DNA of 64,000 nucleotides from Streptomyces sp. NBC_00250. Lineage in GTDB: Bacteria; Actinomycetota; Actinomycetes; Streptomycetales; Streptomycetaceae. Shown piece by piece: positions 13,230 to 21,827 of this stretch. The notes under the pieces are model-generated. The model worked only from the letters and a program-made list of their open reading frames with translations, was not told where the DNA came from and ran no database searches. The stretch's first letter is position 1; each line of letters starts with the position of its first letter. Made by a program: the position numbers and the translations under genes. The stretch is taken from assembly GCF_036192275.1 (NCBI RefSeq), contig NZ_CP108088.1, positions 4,093,501 to 4,157,500 of the forward strand, written 5' to 3'.

Positions 13230-14636
13230 TCAGCTGGTGAAGTACCCGGCGTCCAGCCCGATCCAGCCCTTGAACCCGCGCTCGTCGTAGATGCGCAGCG
13301 AGCCGTCGGCGGTGACCTCCCAGCGGATGGTGAGGGGGCCGGTGACCCCGGCGCCGGTGGTCTGACCCACCATGCCCTGGGTTCGGCGGGGGCGGATGTG
13401 CGTCGGGAGCGTGAGAATCGTTTCGCCGCTCGTCCACGGCGCGCCGTCGACGCGCGTCACCCGGAGGTGGAGGTCGACCCGGTTGCCCGACTGGCGGTAC
13501 TGCGGGCGGTAGCTGGTGCTGGGGGCGACGTAGACCTTGGCGTCCCACTCCAGGTCGGTCCACGGGACGTGGTCGCCGGTGCCGTCGGTGGTGCTGGTGA
13601 TGCCGTAGAGGGCCATGCGTCGATCTTCCTGGGTGGCGAAGCCGAACACGAGCTGCGGCCCGTCGGGTGTCCGGCGGACGGTGATGGCTTCGGTCTCGCG
13701 GTGGGCCAGCTGGAGCGCGGTGGTGTTGAAGGTCCGCTCGATCACCTCGCCGGTGGTGACGTCGTAGACGTTCCACCAGGAGTTGCCCGGGCTCGGGTTG
13801 TCGACGTCGTAGGCGGAACCCTCGTTCTGGTAGACGAGGTTCCCGTACAGGCACCAGGCCTGGGTGCGGTACTTCGCCGGGAAGCTGCGCTCCGGGGTGA
13901 AGTCGCGGCTCTTGAAGGCGGCGAGGTCGTAGACGCGGTACCCCACGGTGCCGGACGACACATGACGTACCGCGATACGGCCGTGGTCGACGTCCAGGGA
14001 CGGGGTGACCTGGGAGGCTCCGGGGACGGGGTCGAACACCTCGACGAGCGGGCTCCCGGCGTCGACGATGGCGTCGGCCTTGAACGCGATCCGGCCGATG
14101 TGCTTGCCGTAGGCGCGCTCGTGGGTGTCGGGGTTCCCGTCACCGGGGACGGGGTCCGCGTCGGTCTCCAGCCAGAGCCAGGGCGTGCCGTCGACGTGCT
14201 CGACACCGAGTCCGCCGCCGTGGCCGAAGCCCCTCAGGTGCATGACGGCGAGGACGGTGCCGTCGGGCGCGAGCTGGTTGACGCACAGGTGGCCCAGGCG
14301 GTCGCGATCTTCGAGGGGCAGGGAGACGGGCTCGTCCGGGAGCCGACGGCCGCCGCTCATGAGCTGTACGGCGTAGGCCAGGCCGGTCACCGGATCGAAG
14401 GCGACCTGCTGGTGCACCCTGGTGTGCTTGAGGCTGATCTCCTTGCCGAACAGGTCGACGGGCTCGGCCTTCAGGTCGAACCTGTGCCCCGCGGGCAGGC
14501 TGCCGGGCGGCAGGCTTTCGGCGAAGGACGCGGCCGCGGGCGCGGCCTCGGGGACGGCCGCCTGGGCGGCTCCGACGGGGGCGAGGACGGGAGTGGCGGC
14601 CATCGCGGTCAGGAGAGTGCGGCGGGTCAGCGGCAT
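13230..14636 (-). CDS. Secreted TagC-like beta-propeller protein (Tat substrate)
   Basis: The 468-residue product opens MPLTRRTLLTAMAATPVLAP, a twin-arginine signal with cleavage near GAAQA. The body, with VHQQVAFDPVTGLAYAVQL and GFGHGGGLGVEHVDG, resembles the 'teichoic acid biosynthesis protein C'/P68-type receptor-binding propeller family of actinobacteria. The C-terminal segment (residues about 370-468) may be a carbohydrate-binding or jelly-roll module. The frame is open a further 36 codons upstream, but only this start yields an export signal; acggag precedes it. A role at the cell surface is likely and the ligand is unknown. Confidence 0.7.
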   Translation of the reverse strand: MPLTRRTLLTAMAATPVLAPVGAAQAAVPEAAPAAASFAESLPPGSLPAGHRFDLKAEPVDLFGKEISLKHTRVHQQVAFDPVTGLAYAVQLMSGGRRLPDEPVSLPLEDRDRLGHLCVNQLAPDGTVLAVMHLRGFGHGGGLGVEHVDGTPWLWLETDADPVPGDGNPDTHERAYGKHIGRIAFKADAIVDAGSPLVEVFDPVPGASQVTPSLDVDHGRIAVRHVSSGTVGYRVYDLAAFKSRDFTPERSFPAKYRTQAWCLYGNLVYQNEGSAYDVDNPSPGNSWWNVYDVTTGEVIERTFNTTALQLAHRETEAITVRRTPDGPQLVFGFATQEDRRMALYGITSTTDGTGDHVPWTDLEWDAKVYVAPSTSYRPQYRQSGNRVDLHLRVTRVDGAPWTSGETILTLPTHIRPRRTQGMVGQTTGAGVTGPLTIRWEVTADGSLRIYDERGFKGWIGLDAGYFTS

Positions 14637-14872
14637 GGCGGAACGGCTCCGTTTCGTCGCTGCGAGGGTGCGGCGGTGGCCGCCGGAGCCTTCGACGTGC
14701 CGCGGCCCGGTATGCGGGCGGAACGCATGGTCATGGGCGTGCAAGCCCCCCTTTCAAGATCTTCACCTGCACGGTGCCGCGATCTTCGCACAGGGAAGCG
14801 AGGGGTCGAGGGGGGAATTTCGGGGGCCTGACGGAGGGCGGGGCGGAGGGCCGGGGTCGAGGTCGGGGTGGA

Positions 14873-15011
14873 GGCAGAAGTTCCGCCCCCACCCCGGAAA
14901 GCCGGGCCGCAGAACTTCTGCCGCCCCGGAAAGTCAGGCCGCGGACCTTCTGCCCCACCCCGGAAAGTCAGGCCGCGGACCTTCTGCCCCACCCCGGAAC
15001 GTCAGGCCGCC
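14873..15011. repeat. 34-bp tandem repeats reiterating the MFS gene 3' end
   Basis: Units start at 14896 (32 bp, degenerate), 14928, 14962 and 14996 (partial). Read on the minus strand, each of the last three carries ggcctgac, and the one at 15002-15004 is the real TGA of the MFS gene. A separate 11-bp perfect inverted repeat (14873-14883 with 14912-14922) lies at the far end and may act as a terminator. Confidence 0.9.
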
Positions 15012-16339
15012 GTCGCCAGCCGCTCGCGCGCCACGAACCGTACCTGCGGGTGGCCGTGGTGCCACGCCCAGGCGATCTTGAGGCCGCCCACGCGGGCCAG
15101 GACCAGGCCGACGACGATCGCCGCCGTCAGGGAGATGACGCCTCCCGTCGCGAAGCCGACGCGGGCGCCGTACGTGTCGGTGACCCAGCCGAGGAGCGGC
15201 GCGCCGATCGGCGTACCGCCGGCGAAGACCATCATGTAGAGGCTCATCACCCGGCCCCGCATGGCCGGGTCCGTGGCCATCTGGACGGCCGAGTTCGCGG
15301 TGATGTTGACCGTGAGGCCGATCATGCCGATCGGTACCAGCAGCAGCGCGAACAGCCAGAACGCGGGCGACAGGGCCGCCGCGATCTCCAGGACTCCGAA
15401 GACCGCCGCCGCGATCACCAGCATCCGCAGCCGGGTCGAGCCGCGGCGGGCCGCCGCGAGGGCGCCCACCAGGGAGCCGGCCGCCATGAGGGTGTTGAGG
15501 AAGCCGTACGTGCCGGCGCCGACGTGGAAGACGTCGCTGGAGAAGGCGGTGAGCCAGATCGGGAAGTTGAACCCGAAGGTACCGATGAAGCCGACGAGGA
15601 CGATCGGCCAGATCAGGTCCGGCCGCCCTGCCACGTACCGCAGGCCTTCTCGCAGCTGGCCCTTTCCGCGCGGGGCGCGTTCCACCTTGTGGAGTTCGCT
15701 CGTCCGCATGAGCAGGAGGCTCGTGAGGGGCGCGAGGAAGAAGAGGCCGTTGAGGAGGAAGGCCCAGCCGCTGCCGACTCCGGCGATGAGGACACCGGCG
15801 ACGGCGGGGCCGACGAGCCGCGCGGACTGGAAGTTCGCAGAGTTCAGGGAGACGGCGTTGCGCAGCTGGTCGGGGCCGACCATCTCGGAGACGAAGGCCT
15901 GCCGGGCCGGGTTGTCGACGACGGTCACCATGCCGAGGAGGAAGGCGATCAGGTAGACGTGCCAGACCTGGATGCTGCCGGAGAGCGTGAGGACGGCGAG
16001 TGCGAGGCCGCAGAGGCCGAGGGCCGCCTGACTGAAGAGGAGCAGGAGCCGCTTCGGGTAGCGGTCGGCTATGACTCCGCCGTAGAGGCCGAAGAGCAGC
16101 ATCGGCAGGAACTGCAGGGCCGTCGTGATGCCGACGGCGGCGGCCGAGCCGGTGAGGCTCAGGACCAGCCAGTCCTGGGTGATACGGGCCATCCACGTAC
16201 CGGTGTTGGAGACGATCGCTCCGGTGAAGAACAGCCGGTAGTTGCGGATACGGAGCGAGGAGAAGGTTTCCCCCCGCCCACGGGTCTTGAGGGTGGGTTT
16301 GTGGACGGGTGCGGAGTCTGCTCCGGGTCCCGTACTCAA
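15002..16339 (-). CDS. MFS exporter, MarR-controlled
   Basis: The 445-residue protein has about 12 membrane helices. It carries the MFS motif-A-like loop GGVIADRYPKRLLL after helix 2 and PARQAFVSEMVGPDQLRNAVS, which place it in the EntS/DHA3-type exporter group. The start is read as TTG at 16339, because AAGGAGG sits 8 nt upstream; no in-frame ATG has a comparable site. It begins 26 bp after the marR stop, so the two form an operon. The substrate is unknown: a siderophore or drug is plausible for this group (inference). Confidence 0.82.
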   Translation of the reverse strand: MSTGPGADSAPVHKPTLKTRGRGETFSSLRIRNYRLFFTGAIVSNTGTWMARITQDWLVLSLTGSAAAVGITTALQFLPMLLFGLYGGVIADRYPKRLLLLFSQAALGLCGLALAVLTLSGSIQVWHVYLIAFLLGMVTVVDNPARQAFVSEMVGPDQLRNAVSLNSANFQSARLVGPAVAGVLIAGVGSGWAFLLNGLFFLAPLTSLLLMRTSELHKVERAPRGKGQLREGLRYVAGRPDLIWPIVLVGFIGTFGFNFPIWLTAFSSDVFHVGAGTYGFLNTLMAAGSLVGALAAARRGSTRLRMLVIAAAVFGVLEIAAALSPAFWLFALLLVPIGMIGLTVNITANSAVQMATDPAMRGRVMSLYMMVFAGGTPIGAPLLGWVTDTYGARVGFATGGVISLTAAIVVGLVLARVGGLKIAWAWHHGHPQVRFVARERLATAA

Positions 16340-16365
16340 AGTGCGTCGCCTCCTTGGCGCATGGA

Positions 16366-16809
16366 CTACAGGTGGGCGAGCTTCTCCAGGACCGGGGCGG
16401 CCGCGCGCAGCTTGGCCCATTCGTCCTCGTCCAGGCCTTCGGCGAGGGTGGCCAGCCAGGCGTTCCGCTTGCGGCGGGACTCTTCGAGCATGGCTTCGGC
16501 CTGCTCGGTCTGGCTGACGACCTTCTGTCGGCGGTCGTCGGGGTGCGGCTCCAGCCGGACCAGTCCCTTGGCTTCGAGCAGCGCGACGATGCGGGTCATC
16601 GACGGCGGCTGGACGTGCTCCTTGCGGGCCAGCTCGCCGGGTGTGGCGGAGCCGCAGAGCGCGAGGGTGCCGAGCACCGACATCTCGGTGGGGCTCAGCG
16701 ACTCGTCGACGCGCTGGTGCTTGAGGCGTCGGCCCAGTCGCATGACGGAGGAGCGGAGCGCGTTCACGGCCGCGGCGTCGTCGGCTGTGCCGTGGGACAG
16801 GTCAGGCAT
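16366..16809 (-). CDS. MarR-family regulator of the MFS operon
   Basis: The product has 147 residues. The winged helix is TPGELARKEHVQPPSMTRIV followed by the wing GLVRLEPHPDDRRQKVVSQT. The N-terminal and C-terminal helices are typical of MarR dimers. As first gene of a marR-MFS operon it most likely represses itself and the exporter. The putative operator GTTAGCCTAAC (16814-16824) covers a -10-like TAGGCT placed 7 nt before the ATG. Confidence 0.87.
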   Translation of the reverse strand: MPDLSHGTADDAAAVNALRSSVMRLGRRLKHQRVDESLSPTEMSVLGTLALCGSATPGELARKEHVQPPSMTRIVALLEAKGLVRLEPHPDDRRQKVVSQTEQAEAMLEESRRKRNAWLATLAEGLDEDEWAKLRAAAPVLEKLAHL

Positions 16810-16813
16810 GTTT

Positions 16814-16824
16814 GTTAGCCTAAC
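16814..16824 (-). promoter_or_regulatory. Palindromic operator overlapping a leaderless -10
   Basis: GTTAGCCTAAC is a perfect 5-1-5 dyad. On the minus strand it contains TAGGCT (16817-16822) exactly 7 nt upstream of the marR ATG. This is suited to MarR autorepression. It also resembles the centre of a DmdR/IdeR iron box. Confidence 0.5.
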
Positions 16825-17009
16825 TCATTACTCTGTCTAAATACCAACAGGAACGCGCCGACGTCGCGTGGATCACACCCGTACACCTGCACCCATGCGT
16901 GAACCGGACGCACACAGATCACGCTTCGGCATCCATGTATCACCCAAACGAGTGAGTCGGATCCGGAAAGTGACGCAAAGAAGCCCGGGCAGCCCCGACC
17001 CTGAACGGC

Positions 17010-17300
17010 ATGGGATCGACAGTGCTCAGCCTGCGCATCGACGGTGAGCTGCTCGACCGGCTCAGAAGTCACGCCGCGAAAAGAGGAATGAGCGTCCAGG
17101 ACTACGTGGCCCGGACGCTCATTCGCGAGGATTTCGACGAGCGGTTCAAGACCGCCGTCGACGAGACGGAGAAGTTCTACGGTGCGGAGCCGCTCTCGGC
17201 TCCGGCCGACGGGGCGGCGGCCGGAGCGGCGACCGGGGCGGCCGGCGCGGCGACCGACGCCCCCCGCGATCACGTGAGGCCGAGCGCCGGCATCGCGTAG
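17010..17300 (+). CDS. Ribbon-helix-helix-like small protein
   Basis: The 96-residue protein begins VLSLRIDGELLDRLRSHAAK (a beta strand then two helices, through MSVQDYVARTLI). This matches a CopG/Arc-type DNA-binding fold. The tail is Ala/Gly rich and low complexity. No toxin gene is adjacent, so it is probably a stand-alone regulator or an orphan antitoxin. Its last 31 bp overlap the end of the convergent NCS2 gene. Confidence 0.65.
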   Translation: MGSTVLSLRIDGELLDRLRSHAAKRGMSVQDYVARTLIREDFDERFKTAVDETEKFYGAEPLSAPADGAAAGAATGAAGAATDAPRDHVRPSAGIA

Positions 17301-18721
17301 TAGAAGACGAAGACCGCGGACACGACGTACATGGCCGCCGGGACCTCACGGCCCCGGCCGGTCGCCAGACGCAGCACGCTGAACGCGATGAAGCCGATGC
17401 CGATGCCGTTCGTGATCGAGTACGTGAACGGCATCATCACCATGGCCAGGAACGCCGGCACCGCGATGGTGAAGTCGCTCCAGTCGATGTCCTTGACCGA
17501 ACCGGCCAGGATCAGGAAGCCGACCGCGAGCAGCGCGGGCGTCGCCGCCTGCGACGGGACCATCGTGGCCAGCGGCGTGAGGAACAGCGCCACCGAGAAC
17601 AGACCGCCGGTCACCACCGACGCCAGACCCGTGCGCGCACCCTCGCCGACGCCCGCCGTGGACTCCACGAAGCAGGTGGTGGCCGAGGAGGACGTCGCGC
17701 CACCGGAGGCGACGGCCAGGCCGTCCACGAGCAGGACCTTGTTGATGCCGGGGAAGTTGCCGTCCTTGTCGATCAGCTTGGCCTCGTCGCCGACGCCGAG
17801 GATCGTGCCCATGGCGTCGAAGAAGCAGGACAGCAGGACGGTGAAGACGAAGAGGACGCCGGTCAGGTAGCCGACCTTCCCGAAGCCGCCGAAGAGGCTG
17901 ACCTCGCCGACCAGCCCGAAGTCGGGCGAGGCGACCGGGTTGCCCGGCCACTCCGGGGTGGTCAGACCCCAGGACGGGACGGTCGCGACCGCGTTGATCA
18001 CCATCGCCACGATCGTCATGACGACGATGGAGATGAGGATCGCGCCCGGCACCTTGCGGATGATCAGCGCGAGGGTGAGGAGCGTGCCCAGGATGAAGAC
18101 CAGGACCGGCCAGCCGGTGAGGTGACCGTCGCCGCCCAGCTGGAGCGGGACGGTGGTGTGCGCGGCGTCGGGGATGCGGGAGACGAAGCCCGAGTCGACG
18201 AGACCGATGAGCATGATGAAGAGGCCGATACCGATCGCGATGCCCTTGCGCAGGCCGACCGGGACCGCGTTCATCACGCGCTCGCGCAGACCGGTCGCGA
18301 CGAGCAGCATCACGACGACGCCCGCGAGGACGACCATGCCCATGGCGTCGGGCCAGGACATCTTCGGCGCGAGCTGGAGCGCCACGACCGTGTTGACGCC
18401 GAGGCCGGCGGCGAGGGCGATCGGGACGTTGCCGATGACACCCATGAGGAGCGTCGAGAACGCCGCCGTGAGGACGGTGGCGGTGACGAGCTGGCCGCCG
18501 TCGAGCTGGTGCCCGTACATGTCCTTGGCGCTGCCGAGGATGATCGGGTTCAGCACGATGATGTAGGCCATCGCGAAGAAGGTGGCGAAGCCGCCACGGA
18601 CCTCGCGGGCGACGGTCGAGCCGCGCTCCGAGATCTTGAAGTAGCGGTCGAGACCCGAGGTCGGCTCCTGGGGAGCGGAAGGCTCGGGGGACATGGCCTT
18701 GGCGGTGGCCGTGGTGCTCAT
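17270..18721 (-). CDS. NCS2-family purine permease
   Basis: The 483-residue protein has 12-14 membrane helices. It carries the AzgA/PbuG-like signatures FFAMAYIIVLNP near residue 48, GLGVNTVVAL and GVGDEAKLIDKDGNFPGINK. This group imports guanine, hypoxanthine or adenine by proton symport. A GAGGA ribosome site lies upstream of the ATG. Gene order with the divergent DUF2530 gene appears common in streptomycetes (recollection). Confidence 0.85.
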   Translation of the reverse strand: MSTTATAKAMSPEPSAPQEPTSGLDRYFKISERGSTVAREVRGGFATFFAMAYIIVLNPIILGSAKDMYGHQLDGGQLVTATVLTAAFSTLLMGVIGNVPIALAAGLGVNTVVALQLAPKMSWPDAMGMVVLAGVVVMLLVATGLRERVMNAVPVGLRKGIAIGIGLFIMLIGLVDSGFVSRIPDAAHTTVPLQLGGDGHLTGWPVLVFILGTLLTLALIIRKVPGAILISIVVMTIVAMVINAVATVPSWGLTTPEWPGNPVASPDFGLVGEVSLFGGFGKVGYLTGVLFVFTVLLSCFFDAMGTILGVGDEAKLIDKDGNFPGINKVLLVDGLAVASGGATSSSATTCFVESTAGVGEGARTGLASVVTGGLFSVALFLTPLATMVPSQAATPALLAVGFLILAGSVKDIDWSDFTIAVPAFLAMVMMPFTYSITNGIGIGFIAFSVLRLATGRGREVPAAMYVVSAVFVFYYAMPALGLT

Positions 18722-18758
18722 GGGGTGGGGTTCCTCTTCGGGAGACGTCCGTTTGGCG

Positions 18759-18805
18759 GTTCATACGAAGGAAACCCGCCAGAGGCAAACCGTTTCAGTA
18801 TGAAC
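18759..18805. promoter_or_regulatory. Spaced inverted repeat GTTCATAC...GTATGAAC
   Basis: Two perfect 8-bp arms (18759-18766 and 18798-18805) lie 31 bp apart in the divergent NCS2/DUF2530 intergenic region. Possibly a two-site operator. No riboswitch-like core was recognised here. Confidence 0.3.
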
Positions 18806-18870
18806 ACATGAACGAGCGAGCGTCTATCTCCGCGCGTAGATACGATTTCCCGCCACCTAGACTGACCCCC

Positions 18871-19242
18871 ATGGCGAAGTGGACACCGAAGCACGAGGCA
18901 CCCGAGCCCCTCGAAGGGCCCGTCGTCGCCACCATCACCGGCGGAACGATCCTCTGGTTCGTCCTCTTCCTCGTCCAGGTCCCGTTCTACGGCTGGTTCG
19001 ACGACCGGGACCTGACCTGGTGGGTGTGGACCTGCCTGGCCGGAGCGGGCCTCGGCCTGATCGGCATCTGGTACGTACGGAAGCGCGACGCGGCGATCAA
19101 GCGGCACGAGGCGGCGCGGGCGGCGGAGGCCGCGGGCGGGACCTCTACCGACACTTCGGCCGGGACCTCTGGCGGGACCTCCGCCGGAACCTCTGGCGGG
19201 ACCTCTGGCGGGACCGAGTCGACCCAGGGTCCCGAGGCATAG
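18871..19242 (+). CDS. DUF2530-type membrane protein with a repetitive Gly-Thr-Ser tail
   Basis: The 123-residue protein has two membrane helices (about 22-42, TGGTILWFVLFLVQVPFYGW, and 54-74, WWVWTCLAGAGLGLIGIWYV) flanking a short WFDDRD loop, as in DUF2530. The C-terminal 30 residues are a (G/A)GTS-type repeat encoded by near-identical 12-bp units between about 19138 and 19215. TAGACT at 18858-18863 lies 7 nt before the ATG, predicting a leaderless mRNA. The function is unknown; divergence from a purine permease hints at shared control. Confidence 0.75.
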   Translation: MAKWTPKHEAPEPLEGPVVATITGGTILWFVLFLVQVPFYGWFDDRDLTWWVWTCLAGAGLGLIGIWYVRKRDAAIKRHEAARAAEAAGGTSTDTSAGTSGGTSAGTSGGTSGGTESTQGPEA

Positions 19243-19342
19243 CACTCGGCATGGCACCGGGGGACGATTCGCCTCCTCCCCCGGTCTGATCTTCGCCCTT
19301 CTCGGCAGGTGAACGGTCGATTCCGGTCGTACCGTCGAAAAC

Positions 19343-21751
19343 ATGACTCAGCGGGCGAAGATCGACACGGACGGCAGCGAGGCCGAGGCGGTGGGTCCGC
19401 CCGTCGTCCACCGTCCCGCCGGACTCACCTCGGCCGAGGTCGCCGAACGCGTCGCCCGCGGCGAGGTCAACGACGTCCCCGTACGCAGCTCCCGCTCGAC
19501 CACCGACATCGTCCGCGCCAACGTCTTCACCCGCTTCAACGCGATCATCGGCGTGCTGTGGGCGATCATGCTCTTCGTCGCGCCGATCCAGGACAGCCTC
19601 TTCGGCTTCGTGATCATCGCCAACACCGGCATCGGCATCATCCAGGAACTCCGCGCCAAGAAGACGCTCGACGGACTCGCCGTCATCGGCGAGGCGAAAC
19701 CCACCGTCCGGCGCGACGGCGTCGCCGCCGAACTCTCCACCTCCGAGATCGTCCTCGGCGACCTCATCGAACTCGGCCCCGGCGACAAGGTCGTCGTCGA
19801 CGGCGAGGTCGCCGAGGCCGACAGCCTGGAGATCGACGAGTCACTGCTCACCGGCGAGGCCGACCCCGTGGTGAAGAAGCCCGGCGACCGGATGATGTCG
19901 GGCTCCTTCGTCGTCGCCGGCGGCGGCGCCTTCACCGCCACCAAGGTCGGCCGCGAGGCCTACGCGGCGCAGCTCGCCGAAGAGGCCTCCCGCTTCACGC
20001 TCGTCCACTCCGAACTCCGCACGGGCATCTCCACGATCCTCAAGTACGTGACGTGGATGATGATCCCGACCGCGATCGGGCTCGTGATCAGCCAGCTCGT
20101 CGTCAAGGACGACAACTTCAAGGACGCGGTCGCCCGTACGGTCGGCGGCATCGTCCCGATGATCCCCGAAGGACTCGTCCTGCTCACCTCGGTCGCCTTC
20201 GCGATCGGAGTCGTACGACTCGGGCGCAAGCAGTGTCTCGTCCAGGAGCTCCCGGCGATCGAGGGCCTCGCGCGCGTGGACGTCGTGTGCCTGGACAAGA
20301 CGGGCACGCTGACCGAGGGCGGGATGGACGTCACGGAGCTGCGCCCGCTGAACGGCTCGGACGAGACGTACGTACGGAAGGTGCTGGGCGCCCTCGGCGA
20401 ATCGGACCCGCGCCCGAACGCGTCCCTCCAGGCGATCATCGACGCCTACCCGGACACGGTGGAGTGGCGGTGCACGGAGGCGCTGCCGTTCTCGTCGGCG
20501 CGGAAGTACAGCGGGGCGGCGTTCAGCGAGGGGAACGGCGAGGACTCGACGTGGCTTCTCGGCGCGCCGGACGTGCTGCTGCCCGCCGGTGACACGACGC
20601 TGACGGAGATCGACCACCTCAACGAACAGGGCCTGCGGGTCCTGCTCCTCGCCCGTGCCGCACAGGAACTCGACTCCCCGGACGTCGCCACCGGCGCCCA
20701 CCCGACCGCACTCGTCGTCCTGGAGCAGCGCCTGCGGCCCGACGCCGCCGACACGCTCGCCTACTTCGCCGACCAGAACGTCGCCACCAAGGTCATCTCC
20801 GGCGACAACGCGGTCTCGGTCGGCGCGGTGGCGGGAAAGCTCGACATGCCGGGCGCGGCGAACACGGTGGACGCCCGCACGCTCCCCACCGACCGGGAGG
20901 AGATGGCGAAGGTCCTCGACGAGAACGCCGTCTTCGGCCGGGTCACGCCGCGGCAGAAGCGGGACATGGTGGCGGCGCTCCAGTCCCACGGGCACACCGT
21001 CGCGATGACGGGCGACGGCGTGAACGACGTGCTGGCGCTGAAGGACGCCGACATCGGCGTGTCGATGGGCTCGGGGTCGGAGGCGACGAGGGCGGTGGCC
21101 CAGATCGTGCTCCTGAACAACAGCTTCGCGACGCTCCCGTCGGTGGTGGCGGAAGGCCGGAGGGTCATCGGCAACATCACCCGAGTGGCCACCCTCTTCC
21201 TGACGAAGACGGTCTACTCGGTCCTCCTGGCGGTCCTGGTGGTCTGCTCGCAGGTCGAGTACCCCTTCCTCCCCCGCCACCTGACCCTCCTCTCCACGCT
21301 GACGATCGGCGTCCCGGCGTTCTTCCTCGCGCTCGCGCCGAACAAGGAACGGGCGAAGCCGAACTTCGTACGGCGGGTCATGCGGTACGCGATCCCCGGC
21401 GGCGTCATCGCGGCGGCGGCCACCTTCACGACGTACCTCCTGGCCCGCCACCACTACACGGGCCCGAACGCCCTCGCGGCCGAGACGAGCGCCGCCACCC
21501 TGACGCTCTTCCTGGTCTCGATGTGGGTCCTGGCGATCATCGCCCGCCCGTACACCTGGTGGCGCCTCACCCTGGTCGCCACGATGGCCGGCGCGTTCCT
21601 GCTGGTCCTCGTCGTCCCGTGGCTCCAGGACTTCTTCGCCCTGAAGCTGGTGGGCACGACGCTGCCGTGGGCGGCGGTCTTCATCGCGGTGGCGGGAGGC
21701 CTGCTCCTGGAGGTCGCGTGGCGGTGGGTGGACCGGAGGTTCCCGGCCTGA
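19343..21751 (+). CDS. P-type cation ATPase, CtpE-like
   Basis: The 802-residue pump has the actuator motif LLTGEADP, the phosphorylation site DKTGTLT (Asp near residue 318), the nucleotide-domain segment SSARKYSG and the hinge TGDGVNDVLALKDADIG. In helix M4 it has PEG(L) (IVPMIPEGLVLL) instead of CPC or PEGL of SERCA. No N-terminal metal-binding domain is present. This pattern matches the mycobacterial CtpE group, reported as calcium exporters, so Ca2+ efflux is a reasonable inference. TACCGT at 19330-19335 lies 7 nt before the ATG. Confidence 0.85.
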   Translation: MTQRAKIDTDGSEAEAVGPPVVHRPAGLTSAEVAERVARGEVNDVPVRSSRSTTDIVRANVFTRFNAIIGVLWAIMLFVAPIQDSLFGFVIIANTGIGIIQELRAKKTLDGLAVIGEAKPTVRRDGVAAELSTSEIVLGDLIELGPGDKVVVDGEVAEADSLEIDESLLTGEADPVVKKPGDRMMSGSFVVAGGGAFTATKVGREAYAAQLAEEASRFTLVHSELRTGISTILKYVTWMMIPTAIGLVISQLVVKDDNFKDAVARTVGGIVPMIPEGLVLLTSVAFAIGVVRLGRKQCLVQELPAIEGLARVDVVCLDKTGTLTEGGMDVTELRPLNGSDETYVRKVLGALGESDPRPNASLQAIIDAYPDTVEWRCTEALPFSSARKYSGAAFSEGNGEDSTWLLGAPDVLLPAGDTTLTEIDHLNEQGLRVLLLARAAQELDSPDVATGAHPTALVVLEQRLRPDAADTLAYFADQNVATKVISGDNAVSVGAVAGKLDMPGAANTVDARTLPTDREEMAKVLDENAVFGRVTPRQKRDMVAALQSHGHTVAMTGDGVNDVLALKDADIGVSMGSGSEATRAVAQIVLLNNSFATLPSVVAEGRRVIGNITRVATLFLTKTVYSVLLAVLVVCSQVEYPFLPRHLTLLSTLTIGVPAFFLALAPNKERAKPNFVRRVMRYAIPGGVIAAAATFTTYLLARHHYTGPNALAAETSAATLTLFLVSMWVLAIIARPYTWWRLTLVATMAGAFLLVLVVPWLQDFFALKLVGTTLPWAAVFIAVAGGLLLEVAWRWVDRRFPA

Positions 21752-21827
21752 ACCAAGCTCCCCAGAGAGGGGGCACCACCGCTAGGGTGGCCGGTCGATC
21801 GAGCGTGATCATCGGGTTGGGGTGGGG

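Noticed and set aside
14896..15010. Candidate CRISPR array
   Set aside because: The 34-bp units are contiguous with no spacers, and no cas-like genes are nearby.
18722..18870. Purine riboswitch upstream of the NCS2 permease
   Set aside because: No recognisable purine-aptamer core was seen; only short inverted repeats.
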